This document shows positions 1 to 5,655 of a stretch of DNA of 8,913 nucleotides, piece by piece. The stretch comes from Gallionella sp. (GTDB lineage Bacteria; Pseudomonadota; Gammaproteobacteria; Burkholderiales; Gallionellaceae): contig JANLID010000108.1 in NCBI GenBank assembly GCA_024654105.1, forward strand, positions 1 to 8,913. Reading direction: 5' to 3'. Positions within the stretch are counted from its first letter, which is position 1. Each line of letters begins with the position of its first letter. The notes beneath the pieces are model-generated. The model searched no databases, was not told the origin of the DNA, and was given only the letters and a program-made list of their open reading frames with translations. The translations under genes and the position numbers were made by a program.

Positions 1-1
1 C

Positions 2-697
2 GACAATTTCCGCCTGGTATTCTGGATAGCAATAATTCCCGCCTTCCTGTGTGTGCTGCTCATCGCCTTCGGTGTCGAAGAGCCGGAGGTTACGCGTCCT
101 GCCGCCCAACCCCGCTTACCGGTCAGCCGGACGAATTTGCGCCGCCTGCCCGCCCGCTTCTGGTGGGTGGTGGCTTTCGCCGCAGTGCTGACGCTCGCCC
201 GCTTCTCCGAGGCATTCCTGCTGCTACGGGCGGAAAACGTAGGGCTGGCTGTAACCTGGGTGCCCGTGATCCTGATCGTGATGAACATTGTCTATGCCGC
301 CAGCGCCTATCCGTTTGGCAAGCTATCCGACAATGGCAACCGGTCCAGACTGCTCGCTTGGGACATCTGCTTTCTCATTGCCGCCGACCTCGTGCTTGCC
401 ACCGCCACCAACATCTGGGCGGTAGGACTGGGTGCGGCGGCATGGGGGCTGCACATGGGCGCAACACAGGGTCTGCTATCTGCGCTGGTCGCCGAAGCCG
501 CGCCTGCCGACCTGCGCGGCACTGCCTTCGGCGTGTTCAATCTGGCAAGCGGCGTTGCGCTGCTCGCCGCCAGCGTCATCGCCGGCGGACTGTGGAGCCT
601 GCTCGGCCCGGCGATGACTTTTTACGCCGGTGCGCTGTTTTCCGCGATAGCCCTGATTGGGCTGCTCATCAAGCGAACTTGGGGGCATGCCAAATAA
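2..697 (+). CDS. MFS transporter, C-terminal part (5' end outside window)
   Basis: This is the last 231 residues of a major facilitator superfamily permease; the frame is open from the window edge, so the start lies upstream. Seven hydrophobic segments can be read. The first begins at FWIAIIPAFLCVLLIAFGV (like the end of TM6), followed by a charged linker with EEPE, then six helices (WWVVAFAAVLTLARF, VILIVMNIVYAAS, ICFLIAADLVLATA, a Gly/Ala-rich AAAWGLHMGATQG, VFNLASGVALLAASVIAGG, ALFSAIALIGLLI). The loop GKLSDNGNR after the second of these six matches the MFS motif-A repeat (GxLSDxxxR) between TM8 and TM9. This topology is that of the C-terminal half of a 12-TM carrier in the inner membrane. 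Substrate and direction cannot be told from this half. It ends 18 nt before the convergent terminator stem-loop core and is transcribed towards rpmG. The family call is firm; no gene name is justified. Confidence 0.85.
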   Translation, partial: DNFRLVFWIAIIPAFLCVLLIAFGVEEPEVTRPAAQPRLPVSRTNLRRLPARFWWVVAFAAVLTLARFSEAFLLLRAENVGLAVTWVPVILIVMNIVYAASAYPFGKLSDNGNRSRLLAWDICFLIAADLVLATATNIWAVGLGAAAWGLHMGATQGLLSALVAEAAPADLRGTAFGVFNLASGVALLAASVIAGGLWSLLGPAMTFYAGALFSAIALIGLLIKRTWGHAK

Positions 698-727
698 AAA
701 ACCCGCATTCGGCGGGTTTTTTATTTG
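691..727. terminator. Bidirectional intrinsic terminator between MFS gene and rpmG
   Basis: A perfect 16-bp inverted repeat: CAAATAAAAAACCCGC (691-706) and its exact complement (712-727), with a 5-nt loop ATTCG. The GC core CCCGC/GCGGG is followed by six T on the plus strand (717-722) and by the complementary T run on the minus strand, so it can terminate both the plus-strand MFS transcript and the minus-strand rpmBG transcript. The TAA stop of the MFS gene lies inside the left arm. The rpmG stop is about 20 nt from the right arm. Confidence 0.93.
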
Positions 728-747
728 CACTACGAAGCCAGCCTGAA

Positions 748-915
748 TTACTTCAGCTTGGTTTCCTTGTATGCGACATGCTTGCGAACTACCGGGTCGA
801 ACTTCATGAATTCAAGTTTTCCCGGAGTAGTACGCTTGTTCTTGTTGGTGGTGTAGAAGTGTCCCGTACCAGCGGATGACTCCAGTTTGATTTTTTCGCG
901 TGCGCCTTTTGCCAT
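748..915 (-). CDS. rpmG: 50S ribosomal protein L33
   Basis: This 55-residue protein is a component of the large ribosomal subunit near the E site. It starts MAKGAREKIKLESSAGTGHF and continues with YTTNKNKRTTPGKLE, MKFDPVVRKHV and a C-terminal YKETKLK, which is the standard bacterial L33 pattern at the usual length (about 50-55 aa). It has no cysteines, so it is the zinc-independent (C-minus) form rather than the zinc-ribbon form with two CxxC pairs. The start is supported by AAGGAG (minus strand, 928-923) 7 nt before the ATG. That Shine-Dalgarno overlaps the TAA stop of rpmB, only 11 nt upstream, so the two genes are probably translationally linked. The bidirectional terminator follows directly. 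It is highly basic, as expected for an rRNA-binding protein. Confidence 0.97.
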   Translation of the reverse strand: MAKGAREKIKLESSAGTGHFYTTNKNKRTTPGKLEFMKFDPVVRKHVAYKETKLK

Positions 916-926
916 GTTCGTTCTCC

Positions 927-1163
927 TTAAACTTTCTCGCCGCGGGCGCGCATTTCAAACAGCACTGCGTCGATACCATTCTTGTCGATGGTGCGCAGCG
1001 CTGCGTTGGTCAAGCGCAAGCTGACCCAGCGATTTTCATTTTCAACCCAGAAACGACGACGTTGCAGATTCGGCAAAAAACGACGCTTGGTTTTGTTGTT
1101 CGCGTGGGAAACATTATTCCCGACCATCGGGCGTTTTCCCGTTACTTGACATACACGTGCCAT
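927..1163 (-). CDS. rpmB: 50S ribosomal protein L28
   Basis: This 78-residue large-subunit ribosomal protein has exactly the length of E. coli L28. The sequence runs MARVCQVTGKRPMVGNNVSH, then ANNKTKRRFLPNLQ, RRRFWVENENRWVSLRL, TNAALRTIDKNGID and the C-terminal RARGEKV, all hallmarks of the family. The frame stays open upstream to 1313, overlapping the end of recQ. However, the ATG at 1163 is chosen because it gives the conserved MARVCQVTGK start and has TTGGAG (minus, GGAG at 1174-1171) 7 nt upstream. It is the first gene of a two-gene unit with rpmG, driven by the promoter at 1198-1226. It acts in assembly of the 50S subunit. Nothing in it is unusual. Confidence 0.97.
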   Translation of the reverse strand: MARVCQVTGKRPMVGNNVSHANNKTKRRFLPNLQRRRFWVENENRWVSLRLTNAALRTIDKNGIDAVLFEMRARGEKV

Positions 1164-1197
1164 GGTTCTACTCCAACCGATTTTCAAAAGAGCGCGG

Positions 1198-1226
1198 ATT
1201 CTACCGAAGGAATGAAGAATGTTCAA
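1198..1226 (-). promoter_or_regulatory. Putative sigma70 promoter for rpmB-rpmG
   Basis: Reading the minus strand, TTGAAC (1226-1221) and TAGAAT (1203-1198) are separated by exactly 17 nt. The -10 matches TATAAT at 5/6 positions and the -35 has the TTGA core. The predicted start near 1191 gives a short leader of about 27 nt before the rpmB ATG at 1163. The -35 lies only 17 nt beyond the recQ stop, and I see no intrinsic terminator between recQ and this promoter, so read-through from the upstream operon into rpmB is possible. The -35 sits in a small palindrome, TTCAAGTTGAA. This promoter and the rpmB leader account for most of the 79-nt gap. Confidence 0.7.
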
Positions 1227-1242
1227 CTTGAATTTTGATTTT

Positions 1243-3093
1243 TTACCGCTCCCCCACCACCACCTGCAAAAACGCATCACCATAGCGCGCCAGCTTGGCC
1301 TGTCCAATGCCACTGATCTGCCCTAATTCGTTCAGGCTGCCGGGACGGAGCTTGAGAATTTCCAGCAAGGTGCTGTCGTGAAAAATCACATAAGGCGGAA
1401 CGCCTTGTTCGCGGGCGAGTTCCATCCGTTTGGCCTTGAGGGCTTGCCATAGCGGATCTTCGTTGGCTCCGGTGAAAGGTTGGCGGCGGCGTGCGTCGCG
1501 CTCCTCCTTGGTCGCGCGGCGTTTGGCTGGAGCAACATCGCGCCGCAACCACACTTCCTGTTCGCCGCGCAGCACGGGGCGTGCAGCTTCGGTGAGGCGC
1601 AGACCACCGTAGGCTTCCATATCCACGTTGAGCAAACCAGCGGCGACGAGCTGGCGATACACGCTGCTCCATTGCGCTTGCGCCAATTCCTTGCCAATAC
1701 CGAAGGTACTGAGTTGCCGATGGCGAAATTGCTCGATTTTTGCGGTCTCTTTGCCGAGCAGTACGTCGATCAGATGCCCGACGCCGAAACGCTGGCCGGT
1801 GCGATAAACACAGGACAGCGCCATCTGCGCCGCTTGTGTCGCGTCCCAGGTATCCACGGGTGACAGGCAGTTGTCGCATTGACCACAGTCGCCGGGATGT
1901 TCTTCACCGAAGTAACGCAACACGGTTTGGTGGCGGCAGTCGGTGGATTCGCAGAAGCCGAGCAGCGCATCGAGTTTTTGCAGTTCGACGCGCTTGCGTT
2001 CTTCGGGCGCATCGCCGGACAGCAGCATCTGACGCATCGACACGACATCGCCCAGGCCATAAGTCATCCACGCATTTGCGGGCAGCCCGTCGCGCCCGGC
2101 GCGACCGGTTTCCTGATAGTAACCTTCCATGCTCTTGGGCAAGTCAAGATGGGCGACGAAGCGCACGTTGGGCTTGTCGATGCCCATGCCGAACGCGACG
2201 GTAGCGACCATGATGACACCCTCCTCGCGCAAAAATTTTTTCTGGTTTGTGTTGCGCGTGGCGGCATCGAGTCCGGCGTGATATGGCAACGCATCCCAGC
2301 CGCTCTCCTTGAGCCAAGCGGCAGTCTCTTCCACCTTCTTGCGCGACAGACAATACACGATGCCGGCATCGTCCGGATGCTCGGTTTCGAGAAAGGTCTG
2401 CAACTGCTGACGCGCGTTATTTTTTTGCGTGACGCGGTAGCGAATGTTGGGACGGTCAAAGCTGGAGACGAATTGCCGTGCCTGTTCCAGCGCCAGCCGC
2501 TCGACGATCTCGCGCCGCGTCGGCGCATCGGCCGTAGCGGTCAGCGCGATGCGCGGCACGTTTGGAAAGCGCTCGTGCAATACGGTCAGCGCGCGGTATT
2601 CGGGGCGGAAGTCGTGCCCCCATTGTGAGACGCAATGAGCCTCGTCGATGGCGAACAGGGCGATGCGGTTCTCCTGCTGCAATCGCTCCAGCAGATTCAG
2701 AAAGCTTTCCGTCATCAACCGCTCCGGTGCGACATACAGCAACTTCAATTCGCCACCCAGCACAGACCGCAACACTTCGCGCGCCGCCTCGGCATCCAGG
2801 CTGGAATTCAAAAAGGCAGCCTGCGCGCCAAGCTGCTTGAGCGCATCCACCTGATCCTGCATCAATGCAATCAGTGGCGACACCACAATGCCAACGCCCG
2901 GGCGTAACAGCGCGGGAATCTGGTAGCACAGCGATTTGCCGCCGCCGGTCGGCATCAGCACCAGCGCGTCGCCGCCGGCTACAACATGTTCGACGATGGC
3001 CTGCTGCGCACCGCGAAAGGATGCATAGCCGAAAACGTCACGGAGAATTTGCTGGGCGGAATGGGTTGTTATGGGTAGCACGACAGGGGGCAC
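1243..3093 (-). CDS. recQ: ATP-dependent DNA helicase RecQ
   Basis: RecQ unwinds DNA 3' to 5' in the RecF recombination pathway and at stalled forks. The 616 residues show the full bacterial architecture. There is a Q-motif region (FGYASFRGAQQAIV, 21-34), Walker A MPTGGGKS (47-54), DEAH (150-153) running into the aromatic-rich loop CVSQWGHDFRP, and motif III TATA (185-188). Motif VI is QETGRAGRDG (327-336), with arginine fingers. Zinc ligands C386, C403, C406 and C409 have the E. coli spacing. A winged-helix RQC region follows (about 410-515), then an HRDC domain (about 545-616, with ISGIGQAKLARYG). The chosen start is GTG; no ATG is available and no good Shine-Dalgarno is seen. A second in-frame GTG lies four codons on. 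It begins 3 nt after the ftsB stop and in the same frame, so translation probably depends on re-initiation after ftsB. Function is certain; the exact start is less so. Confidence 0.97.
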   Translation of the reverse strand: MPPVVLPITTHSAQQILRDVFGYASFRGAQQAIVEHVVAGGDALVLMPTGGGKSLCYQIPALLRPGVGIVVSPLIALMQDQVDALKQLGAQAAFLNSSLDAEAAREVLRSVLGGELKLLYVAPERLMTESFLNLLERLQQENRIALFAIDEAHCVSQWGHDFRPEYRALTVLHERFPNVPRIALTATADAPTRREIVERLALEQARQFVSSFDRPNIRYRVTQKNNARQQLQTFLETEHPDDAGIVYCLSRKKVEETAAWLKESGWDALPYHAGLDAATRNTNQKKFLREEGVIMVATVAFGMGIDKPNVRFVAHLDLPKSMEGYYQETGRAGRDGLPANAWMTYGLGDVVSMRQMLLSGDAPEERKRVELQKLDALLGFCESTDCRHQTVLRYFGEEHPGDCGQCDNCLSPVDTWDATQAAQMALSCVYRTGQRFGVGHLIDVLLGKETAKIEQFRHRQLSTFGIGKELAQAQWSSVYRQLVAAGLLNVDMEAYGGLRLTEAARPVLRGEQEVWLRRDVAPAKRRATKEERDARRRQPFTGANEDPLWQALKAKRMELAREQGVPPYVIFHDSTLLEILKLRPGSLNELGQISGIGQAKLARYGDAFLQVVVGER

Positions 3094-3096
3094 CAG

Positions 3097-3420
3097 CTAA
3101 CGACTCGCAGGTTTCGCCTCGGTTACAGCAGAAATCGATGACGGCGGCTGATTCTCGATGATCTGAAAAAATACTTCATCGCGCTTGACCATGCCCAACT
3201 CGCTACGGGCGCGTTCTTCGATCGCCTCGGTACCCTGCTTGAGATCACGCACCTCGGCATCCAGCAAGGCATTGCGCGCCTGGGTCTGCTGATTGGCCTG
3301 CTGCTGCGATTCAACCTGGCGATTCAGGTCCCAAACTTTTAACCGGCCGCCTTTGCCCAGCCAAAGCGGGTACTGCAACAACAGTAGCAGCGCAACCAGT
3401 ATCAGCGTGATCGCACGCAT
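3097..3420 (-). CDS. ftsB: Cell division protein FtsB (DivIC/FtsB family)
   Basis: This 107-residue bitopic inner-membrane protein forms the FtsQ-FtsL-FtsB complex that helps activate septal peptidoglycan synthesis (FtsW-FtsI). A hydrophobic segment (about 4-18, ITLILVALLLLLQYP) follows a one-arginine cytoplasmic tip. The signature LQYPLWLGKGG (14-25, compare E. coli LQYSLWFGKNG) comes next, then a Gln/Asn-rich periplasmic coiled coil (about 28-64) and the conserved EAIEERARSELGMVK (65-79) with DEVFFQII. The last 17 residues are a Pro/Ser/Ala-rich tail of the kind that varies in this family. The ATG overlaps the eno TAA by one base (TAATG) and has only a weak Shine-Dalgarno (GGA 5 nt away), so coupling to eno translation is likely. 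It is followed at 3 nt by recQ. Confidence 0.95.
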   Translation of the reverse strand: MRAITLILVALLLLLQYPLWLGKGGRLKVWDLNRQVESQQQANQQTQARNALLDAEVRDLKQGTEAIEERARSELGMVKRDEVFFQIIENQPPSSISAVTEAKPASR

Positions 3421-4703
3421 TATCCAAGTTGGTAATACGCCTCACGCCCCGGATAGGAGGCGGTGTCGCCCAGGTCCTCTTCGATGCGCAGCAACTGGTT
3501 GTATTTCGCCATGCGGTCGGAACGCGACATCGATCCGGTCTTGATCTGCATCACGTTGGTGGCCACCGCGAGGTCGGCGATAAAGGAATCTTCAGTCTCG
3601 CCGGATCGATGCGAGATCACGGCGGTGTAACCGGCACGCTTGGCCATTTCGATCGCGGCAAAAGTTTCGGTCAATGTGCCGATCTGGTTGACCTTGATCA
3701 GGATGGAATTCGCCAGACCCTGGCGGATGCCTTCGCGCAATATTTTTGTGTTGGTGACAAACACGTCGTCACCGACCAACTGGATTTTTTTGCCGAGGCG
3801 GCCGGTGAGATGCTTCCAGCCGTCCCAGTCCAGTTCGCTCATGCCGTCTTCGATGCTGACGATGGGATACTTGTCCACCCAGGTGGCATACAGGTCGATG
3901 ATCTGAGCGGAATTCAGGGTCAACCCGTCCGCTTTCAGATGGTACTGCCCATCCTTGTAGAACTCCGACGCGGCGGCATCGATACCGATCGCCACGTCAG
4001 CACCGGGCACATAGCCGGCGGCATCGATCGCTTCCACGATGACTTCCAACGCGCCTTCGTTGGAACCCAGCGCAGGCGCGAAGCCGCCCTCGTCGCCCAC
4101 CGTGGTGCTGAGACCGCGCTGGTGGAGAATTTTTTTCAGGTGATGAAACACTTCGGCACCGCAGCGCAACGCCTCGCGAAAACTCTGGCTGCCTATCGGA
4201 ATGATCATGAATTCCTGGATGTCCGCACCGCCTTCGGCATGCGCCCCGCCATTGATGATGTTCATCATCGGCACCGGCATTTCCATGCGCGCGGCGCCGC
4301 CCAGATAGCGGTATAGCGGCAGGCCGCTTTCTTCCGCCGCGGCGCGTGCCACGGCCATCGACACCGCGAGCATCGCATTCGCGCCGAGACGCGATTTATT
4401 GTCCGTGCCGTCCAGTTCGATCATGGTCTGGTCGATGAAGGCCTGTTCCGCCGCATCCAGCCCGATGATCGCTTCGGCAATTTCGGTGTTCACATATTCC
4501 ACCGCCTTGAGCACGCCTTTTCCGAGGTAGCGCTGCTTGTCACCATCGCGCAGCTCCACCGCTTCCTTGGTGCCGGTGGATGCGCCGGACGGCACGGCGG
4601 CGCGTCCCATCACGCCGGATTCCAGCAACACGTCCGCCTCCACAGTCGGGTTGCCGCGCGAATCCAGAATTTCACGGGCGATCACGTCAATAATTGCGCT
4701 CAT
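3420..4703 (-). CDS. eno: Enolase (phosphopyruvate hydratase)
   Basis: Enolase interconverts 2-phosphoglycerate and PEP in cytoplasmic glycolysis/gluconeogenesis. The 427 residues match the family length. Visible active-site elements are the mobile loop PSGASTG (38-44) and the general acid/base pair E205 (in VGDEGGFAP) and K337 (in ILIKVNQIG). The Mg ligands are D242 (GID), E285 (SIEDG) and D312 (VGDD), and SHRSGET lies at 364-370. The catalytic loop after NGGAH (151-155) reads AEGGADIQEF, which differs from the ADNNVDIQEF of E. coli; this loop varies in the family and the ligand set is intact. The ATG is preceded at 8 nt by GAGG (minus, 4715-4712). The gene lies 100 nt after kdsA across a REPIN-like repeat and overlaps ftsB by one base. 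I see no convincing promoter of its own, so it is probably transcribed from upstream. Confidence 0.98.
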   Translation of the reverse strand: MSAIIDVIAREILDSRGNPTVEADVLLESGVMGRAAVPSGASTGTKEAVELRDGDKQRYLGKGVLKAVEYVNTEIAEAIIGLDAAEQAFIDQTMIELDGTDNKSRLGANAMLAVSMAVARAAAEESGLPLYRYLGGAARMEMPVPMMNIINGGAHAEGGADIQEFMIIPIGSQSFREALRCGAEVFHHLKKILHQRGLSTTVGDEGGFAPALGSNEGALEVIVEAIDAAGYVPGADVAIGIDAAASEFYKDGQYHLKADGLTLNSAQIIDLYATWVDKYPIVSIEDGMSELDWDGWKHLTGRLGKKIQLVGDDVFVTNTKILREGIRQGLANSILIKVNQIGTLTETFAAIEMAKRAGYTAVISHRSGETEDSFIADLAVATNVMQIKTGSMSRSDRMAKYNQLLRIEEDLGDTASYPGREAYYQLG

Positions 4704-4725
4704 ACTTTTTTCCTCAAGTTAATTT

Positions 4726-4807
4726 GTAGGGCGGGTTACACCCGCCGTTGGAGGGTCATACTCGCCATCACATCCGATTATGCAATGGCGGGTGTTACCC
4801 GCCCTAC
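4726..4807. repeat. REPIN-like inverted doublet of GTAG-hairpin (REP-type) units
   Basis: Two 21-nt arms, 4726-4746 and 4787-4807, are inverted repeats of each other with one mismatch (20/21). Each arm, read from the outside inward, is GTAG followed by a self-complementary hairpin: GGCGGGT-TAC-ACCCGCC on the plus strand (4730-4746), and GGCGGGT-AAC-ACCCGCC on the minus strand (4803-4787). GTAG plus a small hairpin is the hallmark of REP sequences mobilised by RAYT (TnpA-REP, Y1 HUH) transposases, and two inverted REPs form a REPIN/BIME. A third, degenerate copy of the hairpin (4750-4766, GGAGGGT-CAT-ACTCGCC) lies in the 40-nt spacer. The outer GTAG on the kdsA side provides the kdsA stop codon. 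No RAYT gene is in the window, so the family assignment rests on architecture only. Confidence 0.75.
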
Positions 4808-5655
4808 ATGTTTTTCAAATCGAGATTTTCTTCAATCAATCCTTGCCGCTTGACGGTTTCGTCCAGCACCATCAGGGTTTGCAGCAACACCTTGAGATGC
4901 CCGAGCGGAAAGGCATTTGGCCCGTCCGACAGCGCCTTGGCCGGGTCGGGATGCGTCTCCATGAACAGCCCGGAAATCCCCGCCGCCACCGCAGCGCGCG
5001 CCAGCACCGGCACGAATTCGCGCTGCCCGCCGCTGACCGTGCCCTGCCCGCCGGGCAACTGCACCGAATGCGTGGCATCGAACACCACCGGGCAGCCGGT
5101 GTTGCGCATCACCGCCAGCGAGCGCATGTCCGACACCAGATTGTTGTAGCCGAACGACGCGCCGCGCTCGCACACCATGAGGTTGTCCTGGCCGCTGGCG
5201 TCACGCGCTTTTTCCACGACATTCTGCATGTCCCACGGCGACAGGAACTGCCCCTTCTTGATGTTCACCGGCTTGCCAGCACTCGCTACAGCCTGGATGA
5301 AATCGGTCTGGCGGCACAGGAACGCGGGCGTTTGCAGCACGTCCACGACCGCCGCGACCGGTGCGATTTCCTCAATGTCATGCACGTCGGTCAGCACCGG
5401 CACACCCAACTGCACTTTCACCTCACTGAGGATTTTCAATCCGGCATCCAGGCCGAAGCCGCGAAACGATTTACCGGAGCTGCGGTTGGCCTTGTCGTAG
5501 GAAGATTTGTAAATGAATGGCAGGTTCAATTCGCGGCAGATTTCCTGCAACTGCCCGGCGGTATCCAGCGCCATTTGCTGCGATTCGATCACGCACGGTC
5601 CGGCAATCAGGAACAGCGGGCGATTTAATCCAGCTTCGAAGTTGCATAGTTTCAC
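4804..5655 (-). CDS. kdsA: 3-deoxy-8-phosphooctulonate (Kdo-8-P) synthase, metal-dependent type
   Basis: KdsA condenses PEP with D-arabinose 5-phosphate to Kdo-8-phosphate, a committed step to the Kdo of LPS inner core; it is cytoplasmic. The protein is 283 aa (E. coli 284). It shows IAGPCVIES (17-25), KSSYDKANRSS (50-60), FRGFG, PAFLCRQTD (110-118), KKGQFLSPWD, ERGASFGYNNL, DATHSVQLPGG (193-203) and FMETHPDP (231-238). C21, H196, E233 and D244 align in spacing with the metal ligands of Aquifex KdsA, whereas E. coli-type enzymes have Asn in place of the Cys. The frame stays open upstream to 5793 inside pyrG. GTG at 5655 is chosen because it gives the conserved N terminus, overlaps the pyrG TGA as GTGA, and has GAGG 7 nt upstream. 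That GAGG lies at the junction of the heptamer repeat. The TAG stop lies inside the neighbouring REP-like element. Confidence 0.96.
   Translation of the reverse strand: MKLCNFEAGLNRPLFLIAGPCVIESQQMALDTAGQLQEICRELNLPFIYKSSYDKANRSSGKSFRGFGLDAGLKILSEVKVQLGVPVLTDVHDIEEIAPVAAVVDVLQTPAFLCRQTDFIQAVASAGKPVNIKKGQFLSPWDMQNVVEKARDASGQDNLMVCERGASFGYNNLVSDMRSLAVMRNTGCPVVFDATHSVQLPGGQGTVSGGQREFVPVLARAAVAAGISGLFMETHPDPAKALSDGPNAFPLGHLKVLLQTLMVLDETVKRQGLIEENLDLKNM

Noticed and set aside
1164..1313. N-terminal extension of rpmB into recQ
   Set aside because: L28 begins MARVCQVTGK at 1163 with its own Shine-Dalgarno and promoter; the upstream codons lie in another frame of recQ.
3429..4316. Long plus-strand open frame (295 codons) opposite eno
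   Set aside because: The minus strand encodes a complete enolase with all active-site residues. The opposite frame is His/Arg/Gly-rich with no family resemblance, typical of an antisense shadow in GC-rich DNA. The same applies to long plus-strand frames opposite kdsA, pyrG, recQ and yihY.
4750..4790. Possible separate eno promoter (TTGCAT and TATGAC on the minus strand)
   Set aside because: The -35 matches at only 3/6, the spacer is 19 nt and the sequence lies in the repeat spacer; not convincing without mapped RNA ends.
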